From Tubiluchus corallicola (taxonomy: Eukaryota; Priapulida; Priapulimorpha; Priapulimorphida; Tubiluchidae), in the NCBI GenBank assembly GCA_030141605.1, contig JAQGDQ010000650.1, forward strand, positions 1-64,000: a DNA stretch of 64,000 bases, given 5' to 3'. The first letter of the stretch is position 1, and every line of letters starts with the position of its first letter. The position numbers and the translations under genes are program-made. A model generated the notes under the pieces. That model was not told the DNA's origin. It did no database searches and saw only the letters and a list, made by a program, of their open reading frames with translations. This document shows, piece by piece, positions 13,401 through 24,100 of this stretch.

Positions 13401-14042
13401 TTGCATTAATGCATACATGTCTTTGCAAATATAGATGTTTTGATAAAAATCTTTGTAATTAACAGAGTTCGGCACTATAAAGAGGGTTTATATAATCAGG
13501 TTTGACTGTAATTCACAAAAGGTAGAGAAAGGACTGAGAGTGAGTTAGGTTACAAAAAAAAGCAAAGTCAAAGTGTGGTATAGGACACTACAGATGTAGC
13601 ACAAGACAGGTTCAAATGCTAGTTTCGTTATTTGCAAAAAAGTCAAAACATAACCCTCACAAACAATTTTGGGTATTGTTGGAAAACTGCGTGTAACAAA
13701 TGCATATAGTGCAGAAAGAAAAAAAGAGGTAAACAAGTATAGGAAAGACAAAAAAGGAGTGATGTAAAATATAAACATGTAGAAGACAAAGATAGCATAC
13801 AAATGGGCCAGGGTGCAATAGGAGACTGTGAGCAGAGAAGAGGAATGAAGAAATTTGAACAAGAAGGAGAAAGAGGGAACTTAAACAGAGAAGAAGAACA
13901 AGAGGGAAAAACAGAACTTAAATACATTAGTAACTAGTTGATAGATTCTTTGCATTTTCTACCAACCTGCTTTTTTTATTTCTCAGGTTCTCAGCCAGAA
14001 TATGAGGGATCATGTGATATTGCTTGGGATGAATTAACTTAG
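1..14042 (+). CDS. TSPEAR/LGI-like EAR-repeat protein, 5' end outside the window
   Basis: Exons: 1-85, 266-393, 1594-1753, 2169-2320, 2507-2629, 3944-4088, 4209-4470, 5219-5390, 5736-5834, 6008-6122, 7117-7301, 7588-7726, 9823-9950, 10284-10409, 10559-10690, 10987-11114, 12028-12224, 12822-12959, 13987-14042 (TAG stop). All are GT-AG and in phase; 889 residues are visible. Residues about 1-480 hold diverged beta-rich repeats with a recurring pattern of a hydrophobic-Gly start, a Val/Phe alternating strand and a G-x-V-x-x-VD-hydrophobic close (for example NGVDL, DGVDPVDL, DSVDLVAL, DEVDIAHF). Residues about 481-889 hold roughly seven EAR/EPTP-type blades with the family's WE-x-F and LA(I/V)A signatures (TSWESFAID, CLAIANNYD, WIAFANSYD, FLSIAVQD), as in LGI and TSPEAR beta-propellers. 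An extracellular adhesion or ligand role is inferred. The signal peptide and true start lie left of the window. Orthology to vertebrate TSPEAR is not claimed. Confidence 0.85.
478..1133. mobile_element. TA-flanked MITE, family 1 (Tc1/mariner-type)
   Basis: In intron 2 of the EAR-repeat gene. The left end after a TA (476-477) reads CAGTTAGTCCTCGCTTAACG. The right end reads TGAGGACATACTG before TA (1134-1135), an imperfect inverted match. The inner text (nested CATTGTTTTCCATAAGAAAC-like blocks, 'aaaaatcaata..gcttgg') recurs at 21440-22220 and 30408-31239. There is no coding capacity, so it is non-autonomous. Confidence 0.6.
1321..1546. repeat. Pyrimidine microsatellite (CT)n then (CCCT)n
   Basis: An uninterrupted CT run covers about 1321-1405, followed by CCCT/CCCCT-rich tract to about 1546 with one short break near 1507. 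It lies within intron 2 of the EAR-repeat gene and ends about 47 bases before the exon 3 acceptor at 1592-1593. The long Ser/Leu/Pro and Arg/Glu open frames across it are products of the repeat, not genes. Confidence 0.95.
2865..3118 (-). mobile_element. 5'-truncated tRNA-derived SINE
   Basis: Read on the minus strand, it has a Pol III B-box-like GAGTTCGAACC (about 3082-3092), then a body containing ACCAAAGACTTTAAAAATGG, and ends in AATAAAG followed by an (ATT)n tail (about 2867-2890 on the plus strand). A B box near one end and a simple-repeat tail at the other is typical SINE layout. No A box is seen, so the 5' end looks truncated. It lies in intron 5 of the EAR-repeat gene. Confidence 0.65.
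6123..7116 (+). other. Intron 10 of the EAR-repeat gene, no recognised content
   Basis: It separates the last N-terminal repeat exon from the first EAR-blade exon. The early part (6123-6250) stays open in one frame, but splice phase and the lack of EAR or repeat signatures argue that it is intronic. No repeat with recognisable ends was found. Confidence 0.5.
8380..9049 (-). mobile_element. hAT transposon, internally deleted, perfect 8-bp TSD
   Basis: The left end CAGTGGCGGCTCGG and the right end CGAGACTCCACTG are inverted matches. They are flanked by identical 8-bp copies of TCTAGGAC at 8372-8379 and 9050-9057. Target duplications of 8 bp and CAGTGG..CCACTG ends are hAT hallmarks. A minus-strand transposase remnant lies inside. 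Repeat copy B (44330-45240) carries an uninterrupted TCTAGGACAC at the matching place, an empty site. Confidence 0.88.
8470..8800 (-). pseudogene. hAT transposase fragment (DUF4371/ZMYM1-like)
   Basis: The minus-strand reading frame contains ETSEHFLGLF, then AADGISKRVLEQLD, LIAQTFDGANVM and FIHCYAHQPNLRM. These match the conserved 'ERFLGF ... A-G-I ... L-QSYDGA-MSG ... HC-AH-LNL' core of hAT-type transposases with a DUF4371 region. Only this central catalytic stretch remains. There are no BED finger or C-terminal dimerisation segments, so it is non-functional. It lies inside the TIR-bounded element 8380-9049. Confidence 0.8.
11115..12027 (+). other. Intron 16 of the EAR-repeat gene, nothing recognised
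   Basis: AT-rich sequence between two EAR-blade exons. I see no coding signature, inverted-repeat termini or tandem array. Confidence 0.5.
12594..12628. repeat. Perfect 14-bp hairpin in an intron
   Basis: CTACTGCCCAAGTC (12594-12607), a 7-base loop TTTACAC, then GACTTGGGCAGTAG (12615-12628), an exact inverted copy. It lies in intron 17 of the EAR-repeat gene. It could be the centre of a degraded palindromic element or an RNA stem; flanking arms do not extend the match. Confidence 0.85.
13334..13508. mobile_element. 175-bp MITE with TA target duplication
   Basis: The left end CAGCCGAAACCTCTTTATA follows TA (13332-13333). The right end carries TATAAAGAGGGTTT then GGTTTGACTG before TA (13509-13510). 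These give an imperfect terminal inverted repeat of the pattern CAG(C/T)C(G/A)AAACC, typical of Tc1/mariner-Tigger type elements. No ORF. It lies in intron 18 of the EAR-repeat gene. Confidence 0.7.
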
Positions 14043-15153
14043 CTTTGTTAACTCGTAAATTGTTCCAATGCTTCTTCAGTGGCTCATACTGCGTGACCTT
14101 TATAATGCACTAGCAAGGAAATATTGAATATTTTTAGTGATTTTACTGTGTTTCACTGTGTATAAAGTATCTGCGGTGGCACATTTACTAATAACGTAAC
14201 TATGTTTGCGTGATATAAAACAAACGTATAGTAATACCAGTTGTTTGTGAGCAAAATTTTCAGGCTTTTTTGCAGATGTCAGATGAAAACTTATTTGAAA
14301 GATATTGTAAAAACCATTTTATCAATTCTTTAGCACAATTTAACATGACAGTTTTGTCAGTAATACTAGAAAGCACGGGGTGTGTTTTACTGAAAATGAG
14401 CTATTAAATGCACATCTATGAACTTCACACTCACACACTATAATAACTGTTGTTTAAAAAACTAAAATAATAATTACAATCATGATAAAGTTACATCTAC
14501 ACTAGTATTCAGACTTAATAGGATCATGAAAACGTTTGTTTTTGCATTTATACACAGATGAAGATCAAGATTGTTATTTTCATAAAGTTTTACATTTGTT
14601 ATAGTTTTACTTTTTGTGTCTCTTATACTAACTATTTATCTTTGTACACCTTTGTTTGTGATAATAAATCCTTTTATAGCAAAGTTTGCTGTTTTTTTCA
14701 CTGTTTACTCTGCCAAAGTGGTTTTTGATAGTTAAAACACATTCTTACTAGTTACTTTCAGAGAAATGGAAATAAATACTTGAATCACGTTAAACTTACT
14801 AAACTGTTCTAGCAGTTTGTTTACTAGTCTGGCTAATAAGCAGGGCGGCTTGAAATGTTTAAAAAATGTAAGGGGACAAACGCTTTTTTATCAAAAGGAA
14901 GCTGTCTTTTAATGTTCATGTGCCTGGTTACACATCCAACATTGGTCGTATCAAAGGTTTGCCTTTTAGAATGCATTACAGAGGGCGCTGCGCGCTAGTA
15001 CACAAACAGCATGGCACGTTGCTAAATGATAGTTATGAATTGGACCATAAATAATTATCAGACATCGTCTGTTATTACGAACCCGTAGTTGTACACGTGA
15101 ACTGTTTTTGCGTTCATTCAGTAATCACACTGGTATTGGTTTACATACTAGAT
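14043..15153. other. Intergenic region between EAR-repeat gene and POLR1E
   Basis: It holds the 3' UTR of the upstream gene and presumably the POLR1E promoter. A canonical AATAAA at 14663-14668 followed by a GT/T-rich stretch is the best poly(A) candidate; another AATAAA occurs near 14772. The segment 14985-15000 is locally GC-richer (gcgctgcgcgc). No other gene or repeat is recognised. Confidence 0.55.
14663..14668 (+). promoter_or_regulatory. Candidate poly(A) signal of the EAR-repeat gene
   Basis: AATAAA about 620 bases after the TAG stop, followed within 30 bases by a T/GT-rich element (tttgctgttttttt). Inferred from consensus only. Confidence 0.45.
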
Positions 15154-18100
15154 ATGCCTGTTACGAGGAGGACCGCGACCGCAAGTTTGATACATAATAA
15201 AAATGAAACTGTTTTAGGTTAGATCTGTCTTGCACAATAAGAACTATTTATTTATTGTGATTCCAAATTATACGAAGCTTTTGTAAGACCTATTCACTGA
15301 TTAATTGTGTGAAGTCTGTATACTAATGAATGGTTTAGTAATACTAACCTGGACTGTTACTGTTAGTGTTACAGTAGTTGGGATATTGCTAGGGTTGCCA
15401 CCACTTCTGATTCTGATTTCTCAATTTTCGTCATTTTGATTGCACTTCTTTTGGCTTTTTCTTGTAGGCATATTCATTAATTGCTGTAGTAACTTAATTT
15501 TTCCATGCTGATTTGGATTTCATACAAACCTGGCACTCTCAACATTTACACCTAAGCTATAATAACGTTTTTATGATTACAGACTAAACAACACCTTTTT
15601 AAGAACTGTTCCATCTAATTCTAGCAAATCATTGAAGACACAAGGTCTATTTATCCTTTCTTAATGCCTTCACTTCTAGTTTTTTCCCCAGCTTTGTTTA
15701 CATTTCAATCTATCTTTTAACTCCTCGTATTTCTTCTTTTCATTATTTGGCCTTTTACCTAGCTCCTTTCCCTTTTCTTTGAGCCTATCTACCTGAGTGC
15801 TGTCTCTTACTTTTTGTTGTTCTTTTTACTAGATCATCCAGTATGTAATTTATTCTTCATGCCTCTCTAAGCTTTTACTCAATTTTTCTTTTTGTTGTAA
15901 CTATACTCCCAAATGTATGCACTTCCCTCTCTTTTTCATACATTACTCCCAATTTTTTTATCTATGTGAGCTCGACGAGCACTAAGTTTCACTACACCTT
16001 CTTCATTTCCTCACTCACTCTGTATGTCTTCCATTTTTTCGTTTTTGTTTCAGCCAGTGCCTGCAGCAATGTTATATCAATGTTTTGTCTGTTATATCAG
16101 TAAGCCTATTATGCAAAAATTATGTGATAGATTTCCAAGAAACTTTGTGAAAAAAATTCAGTTAAAGTGTGCCAAAATGGGAATCTTTTCACCGTTTTTT
16201 TTTCTCAAAACTTAACATAACACCACATACAAAAAACATTCATTTAGCACTTCATGGAGGCCTCAGAGTGAGTGTTTAATACTTAATTTTTATTATCTTT
16301 ACCTGGACAAACACTACGAGTTAGTTCCTGTTCCATTTTGAGAAATTCTCACATATGTAACACTGCCTGTAACCTTTGCTTATTAAGGAGCATAGCCTTA
16401 TGAGGTAACTTAGTATGTATATATTTCTCAGTCTATTACCATTGCCAAAATTAATGGTGAAAAGATAAACTCCATGTGGAACATTCGTGCATTATTGATT
16501 TTAAATCAATTTAATGAACAAGTATTTTTGCTAGTCTGTAGAATATCAGTACAGGTACATTTTTGTATGTTTTCTTGTTTATCTTGTGTTAAATTTTTTG
16601 AACAAAAGAGTAAGTTCAGGATTGTTCGGCTTTGGTACTGAGCACATTCTAGTTTTGTTATAGAAATCAGTTGCACCAAAATAACATCTGTGCCATTTTT
16701 ACCTACTCTCCCATTTGTGCCATTTTTTCCTGTGCCATTTTTACCTGTGCCATTTTTTCTGTTGCCATTTTTACCGTGCCATTTTTCCTGTGCCATGTTA
16801 CATACTCTCCCATTTGTGTCATTTTTTCCTGTGCCATTTTTACCGTTTACCGATAAACTCGAGTGCCTTTGGATAGATACTAAAAAAATAAAAAATATTT
16901 CGCCACTCCCCCAACACAAAACAAAAAAATCTTACGATACCATACAATGCAATACACTAAACAAAATTTGCGAAGTTTCTATGTTAATGGTTGTGAATGG
17001 AATGAATGTAAGGTAGTATTTAGTTTCACTAGCTAACCAAATGCAATGTAAACTGATATTATTCGTGGCAATTATAATTTGTTGTTTCAGTATAAAGAAA
17101 ACTTTAGTTTTTTTTCGTATGAAAGCATGAAAAATGAGTCCATTTGTGGTGAACACCGGGCAGTATGCTAAAAACGTTTTTTAAATAATCACAAAATTCA
17201 TGAAAAGATTTGGACAATAAATCAGGTGACAGTAATGCAGTATCACCATTTAAAATAAATTAACCAAATCAATTATACACAATGTGCCAACCACACACAT
17301 CCCTTCTGAATCACCTTGAATGTGCTGTGGCGATTCACAACAGTGGCATATTCCAGCAACGGACACACCAAACTGCCTTTAGTTGCAAAAGCCACTGATC
17401 ATACCATGGATAATATTAGGCCTGTGGTTCAGCCAGCTGTAAATACAAAATGTTCTAATGAGTTTCACTCAGTCGAAACATTTGAGTGATACACTCTAAT
17501 AATAAATGGATGAAGGAATCAAATTTACACTTTTTCCGCTGGTTTGAAACAATTTTACGTAAAATATCTGAAAATACTATAGATGAAAAAATGCTTAGAT
17601 GTAGTTTTGTTTTGCACTATAGACTCAAGCCCATTTTATTTGTAATGAAATTTTGTTGTATTGCTAGGTGTGTCAGGCTGAGGTATTTTGTACAATGACT
17701 GTCAATTGTCTATAACCTAGGCAGTTTATGTTATGTGCAGAACTGCCAACCATTTGAGTGTAAAAGTGAGTGTGAAATGCAGAAAGACTAGGGATCATCT
17801 CACTCCTGATAGAGTCCAGGGTTAAAATTATACCCCAGAAATTTTTGCTTTTTTCAAATTATCAAAAAATTAAATCCCAAAAGTAAAATAAAGAAAATAA
17901 TGTAACTTTTGTGCACTACTGAGCTTTCTTGCTCTTACTGCAGTTTACTATACTTATGATATAATATAAATATATTCCTTTATGCACATAAAAATTAGCT
18001 CAGTATCATGCTTAAATTTTTAATTTTCAATAATAATAATACCCTTTTGTATAATATACATCATGAGCCTCATGAACGCTACTATATTATTGAGAGTTGT

Positions 18101-21100
18101 ATTACTAATTGTGTTGTTGTTGGTACTAATGGCAAATGAAGTCAGGTGATTAGCAAGCTTGTGTGTGAAGTAGGAGAATGTGTGAAAACTGAGATTTGAT
18201 GCATGTGCGCGTGTTAAAGACTTAAAATGAATGTGACATTTGCCTATTGCATGAGAGTTGGTCAGCCTGTATACATTTTGTGTCATCTATTATGGTTTTC
18301 TATGTGTTATCGAGTGTTTTAATATGATGTCCTTGTTTCAGCACGCTTTGCAGTTGGAAAACTTGCATATGATGAAGACGGAGTTTGCCAAAGGCAACCT
18401 GGCATAGCATATTTTAGAAACAAAGATACAGTCAATGTGAGGAAGAGGGATCAGCGAGTATTGGTAAAAAGCATTGCTGGTCTTTTTTGAAACTAATTTT
18501 ATTGCATCTGTTTATCTATTAAGGTGCTAGCATTGACACAGAGCTTATGTGCTAATCTTGTTCCTTCAACTACAAATATATGTTGTTATGTAAAATATCT
18601 GATGACTTTTTTAAGACAAGAAAATATAATTTAGAACAATACTTTCTGTGAGCTTACAGCTTATGTACTATACGGCATCATATCAGATCATGATGAAAAT
18701 TGTTGTTGTTGTTAACTTATCATCACTGTTGTTTTTGTTGCCATCACTATTGTTAGTGTTGCTGTTATTGTTTCTAGAGTAATTTCACAGGTGGTGTCTC
18801 GAATGGTGGCAGTAAGGTTTACAGTGCTATTTTTGATGGTAATTGTACAAAGTGTTCTTTGTAATGTGTTCTGTATAAGCTCTTAACAACTTAAATTCTT
18901 CTGTTATGATGAAGGCAATTTGGCATTTGCAGATACTGTTGCAGAAGAGCCGGGATCAAGTTGGAAATCGAAATTTGTTGTTTGATAATGAAAGTCGTTG
19001 TATGGCTTGTAACCCTTGTAAGTCTGCAAGCTTGCATTGAAACAAGTTGGCCTGTGTACATTTTGTCAGTATTAGGGGCCTTTAAGGATCATAGATGGAA
19101 AATGAGAGCCACAGATTAATGAATGAATGTACAGAACCATTACCATTTGCACAGGTGTTCATTTTAGTCCTGGAGTAATATTCTAGGTATAGATAACAGT
19201 ACAACTGACGGTATGACTAAGTCTGCCATTTTAACCAGATGAAATGGAATTTTCACTTGTTTCGATAAAATAATTTTATATAAAAAGACTTTGTAGTCAC
19301 TAGGAACATATTAATCCTTCGGTTTTAAAATGTGGATTTAATTTTTCAGGCTGCTGAAACAGACAGGATGAAATACTTAGGAAGAAATTTTGGCCCACGA
19401 GTTGTCAAGACTGAATCAAAGTAAGCCATTACCAGTAAATCAGGTATTATGAAGCCTTTATTACCTCTGCAAAGAAGGTTGTGTTTTTCCAACTGTTGAT
19501 GTATTAGCTTGTTCGTTAGTTAGCAAATTTACCTAAAAACTACGCCACCAATTTTCATGAACCTTTGGGCAGGAAGGGACATGTGACAAGGAAGAACACT
19601 TTAATTTTGGTGTAATATGTTTGTAAATGTGCTATATTCATTTTTTTATTATTTTTAAAACTTTTTACAGGAAATTTTTTAAACTTTTGTAAAACGGCAT
19701 GTTTGCAAAAAATTCCTGTAGTAAAATATAAAAATCCTAAACCCTAATTAGATGATAAGATAAGATAACTAAATTAAAATCATAAAATACAATTTAAAGT
19801 TCGTCAACTGTCTAACAGTAAAACACAGTTAAATCTAAGACAGTCAGAAACTGTCATAAAAAATTGTCAGAGTAGGTAACCCACTAGTTGTCAAAACTGT
19901 TAATGTGCTTGTAAGATAAGCAGAATGCAGTTAAAAATGATTGCAATAACATAAAACAGAAAACGCAAAAACAATGTCTAACACCTAAATGGAAAAAGGC
20001 AAAGATGAAGCAGCAAATTAAATGGCTGTTATTAATAAAACTGTTAATGTTAACTACATGTGAGATGGTGTTGAATTCTGGTACTGTGTTATGCTAAACA
20101 AAATGGTTTAGTTATTTTTTTAATTGCTATAGCTCTGTACTTCCCGAATGTCTAGGACTTTTAAATATTTATCATAGCTCCAGCTATAAATAGTAAGATG
20201 ATCAATATATAATCAGTACATGAGTATTTTACATTTATTGCTTAAGAACAATTACTGGACACATTTTAATCTAAGCGGCTGTGTAGTTTATTAAAGTGCT
20301 CAAGAAGTCTTGGTGGAGGTCTGCACTCTACTGAGTGCTCTTCTAGTTTTGTAGTGTTTTTGCCTCGTTGATTATATTTCATGGCATGTTTTTTTTTCAA
20401 TTTTAAAACTAGGATACAGAAAAATGTTGACAAAGTATTTATGAGTTTGTTATTTTTCAGATATTACGTTGGCGTTTTAGATGAGAAGACTGGAAAAATG
20501 TGCGTATATGATGCTAAGCCATTTAAACTGGAACCTCAACATGAAGGTTTGAGTTAAGCAATAGCTTCTGGCCACTGTGATATGACTTTAAAAATCCAAT
20601 TCACGCTAACTTGACATGTATTACATATCATAGGCTATAACTGTGAGGTAGAAGTAGTCGTGTTAGGGGACTAAGGATATAATTTTCAAAACTAAAGTAA
20701 ATTACTATGCACCATAATGAAAATTGGCCCACTGGAAATGAAGTTTCAGCTTCACAATACGTTTTTGTGTTTGCAGCTTTGCTTGTCCAAAATAAATAGT
20801 AGATACGTTATGGTTGGTCATGAAAGCTTTGTCATCTAAGGAAAATTAAGCATGCCATGGTCCTGTGCAAGCTCTTCTAGAGGGCAAACACAGGGTGGGA
20901 TTTATCTAATTGTGGACCCTAGCCAAACTGATCAGTAGGCTTCCAAATTTATAGAAATATTGGCATAGTTAGCCCACCTGTTGAAGACCACCATGGACCT
21001 ATGCTTACTGTACAGGGGTTCTTATGGCTTTGAATATATTGTATAATGAAATACCTGGTGTAGACTTGAAACAAGGTTATACGCTGGATGCTGTGCGACA

Positions 21101-24100
21101 AATTAGTTTCATTGGGATCCTAAATACCGGTGGGCTAAGCCAATGGCACACTATGCCCCCTGACCAAATGCGAACACTTCTTTCTATCAAAACACTTTAA
21201 GTCTAGTATGACGCTTAGACACTAATCGTGTTTCGAGATATATACAAATTAGCTGCAACCGAGAACATGGAATAGTATAATCAAGCAAAATAATTGCAGA
21301 AGGACATATGTTTTAGAAACCAAGAGAGCACAATGAATTAAGTATTATGGGAAAAAATATTTTTGATGAAGTATTTATATTTTGTTTTTTGTAAACATAA
21401 ATAAATGTTACAATGAGAAATGATTTTTGGAGTGGTATTTTGCAAAGAGACCTTGCTTAACAACACTAATGCATTCCAGCAAAATGTGTCGTTATATGAA
21501 ATAGTGTTTTCTATAGAAAACAATGTAAAAGTATTTGGTTTCATTCTCCGTGCAAAAGACAAAGACATTTATTTACATTCGCTCAAGAACAGACAGCTGC
21601 TAGTGTCAAACCCAAGATTGCATGATTGCAGTTCGAAATCTAGGCCACTCGGCTATCCAGCCCAACACAAAGATCGATACTGCTTGGTCTAAGTAAAAGC
21701 GATTACTGAGGTGCCTTGAAGGGCAAAAATTAATAATGCCTATCTATATAAAGCCCTTAGTTCCATTGCTGAACCAAAATTAATAATGCTTGGCTCATAA
21801 ATCAAATACTTTATGACATCTATTGCCGACAATTTTTAACTAAAATTCAAACTTAATTTTACAGCGATAGTTCAAATTTTAAACATGAGCTTTCTTTCTT
21901 GCATACAAGTATATTCTTCTGATTACTTTCCTTGTGCCATTTCTTCCTCTCTCCTGTCCATGCTTGTTTTAGGAAAATATCCAGCATTCGTTGCACAGAC
22001 TGCTTCTTTTTTCTGCTAAAGCTTTCTTTTAATACTGTAAAGCATTAGCAACATAACATCTCACTTCTGAACTTTATCTGCGTTATTTTCATTAAAAAAT
22101 TTCTAGTTCAGTGCCAATACTGCATTTTCTAATGCTTCGGGCACATGTTTAGTTTTAGACATTTCTGCTTTTCTGTTTGACCCTCCTGAAAAATATTTTT
22201 ATTCCTGTTTTCCCGACATCATAAGTGTAGATAAGATTAATGTAGCAATAAGTAACCCACAAATTGCACATGAAAGATTTTTATCAATGGAATTCCATCT
22301 CTACTTGGGAAAGTGCTAGCAAATAGAGAATAGCCAGCAATGAATCATTGCTGTCTGCATCTGACTGCTTAGTAGGGCAATTTATTGCTGTGATTTCTGT
22401 TAATTGGGTTTCTTTTTAAAATGCTAGTGTGGCAAGCAAACAGTCCTAGCTTAAAGGCCAAAAATTGTCGTTAAAATAAAATATGAGTGAATTAAGTGAA
22501 TAAAAAGTGTCAAAAGATTAATTGCTAATTTGCTAAAGAAGGGAAAAGGCCTAAAAATAGCACCATGCAGGTTGAAGACAGCAAGTACAGTGAACCATTT
22601 TTTAAACATAAAATCTGTCCTCAGACGAACACATTAACTCATATGCTTGTGTTTTTTAAACTTGTGATATTCAATCAGTATTTGTATGCAAAATTTGTGC
22701 ATTAAACTCTGAACAAATTTAAGAAAATATAAGCTCAGTTTTATCATGCCTTTTCTTTCTTTGTGCTGCTTAATCTGATCATCTCATAATTATTTTTTCA
22801 TTATGCCTAAAAATTAATTCACTGTATTTACAAGCTCAGTCTACAAGATATAATTTGTAGAGATATGAACCCAAACCCTTTTGGATTACTGGCACTCGTT
22901 GCTGAACTGACCTGACTTGTAAAGAAAGCATGTCTGATTAGTCACCAGAAAAACCACTACTGGCCGGTGTCATCTTCCTCCAGTCCAGGTATTTACCATG
23001 CTTAGGAAGGTTGCTTATATGAATCCAACATATGCCTTCCAACCCACGGGTCACTCTGGCACTGCAGAACCTGCAGGTGCACAATTACACCACTTAGATT
23101 ATCACTATACTCTTTATGCATTTTAATGTTTCTTAATCACAAGCTTCTTCATGGTATGATGATTAGTATGTTATTGAGAACTCATTGTTTCATGTCATTT
23201 CTAGGAAATGCAGAAGAAGAAAAGGAAGGCGGTGCTGATCAAGACCTCACTTATTTAGAAAAAGTGAGCGTTTTTACCATTACTGCAAAGTCAAGTTTTT
23301 AATCGTTTTAAGATTATATAAATGTGTTATAGTAGTGTTCACATAGCTATTTTATTATCTTTTATTCATGTATGTTCAAAATGCTGATCACTGTACTAAT
23401 AGCTAAGCATTAATTAACAACTGGAGCTATAAAAATATTTGAAAATCCTAACCAATGACTGTATGTACAAACGAGGTTGACAAGAATGTTTTTGCGCAAT
23501 GTGTAGATTTAATAAATTCATTATTGATCACCTCTTTACTCAGCAAGCTGAATTATACCTACTACGCTACAACTTGTTCAAACATAGATTTCTTCCAGAA
23601 AGTTAAAAACTTAATCTTTGCTCTTTATTCAAAAAGCATGTTATTCAACAGTCCTAATTTTGCCAATTGTAAAAAAGTGCATGCAGTGGCATTAACACAG
23701 AACTAAAAATTCCCTAGTGAACAGAAGTAAATCAAACATGCATAAGTTTTATAAACTCAGTTCTTATTTTCAAAGAATTACAGTATTTATGCTGGGTTTC
23801 CATTGTTTGCTATTTGTGCCTTTTGCTCATAATTATGCAAGCTGATCTGTTGATAAGAACTGATAAAACTGCTACTGATAATCCACCATACCTGTATATA
23901 GGTAATGTTTATTTAATCAAACTTATTTGGGCACTTCAGAGAGATAAGCTTATGTCTGCCTTTGGAAGCAGAAAGACCGTAAAACTCATGGAGGCCAGAC
24001 ATCGACATCATGTCAGTGAGGAGGTTCTCAACAAATCAATGGGCAAGGCTGCTGCAGAAATATTAGCAACTGGTGTTATTAGACCTTTAACAGGTAACTT

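Noticed and set aside
13545-13927. Minus-strand Phe/Leu/Ser-rich frames resembling a membrane protein
   Set aside because: They are the complement of an A/G-rich intron stretch, with no family match and overlapping frames.
16506-17016. Open frames of repeated KNGTG or PFLP type
   Set aside because: Created by the 15-bp minisatellite, a multiple of three; no start, splice or family support.
21583-21665. A functional tRNA gene on the minus strand
   Set aside because: A and B boxes are present, but arms do not pair into a cloverleaf and the B box is degenerate.
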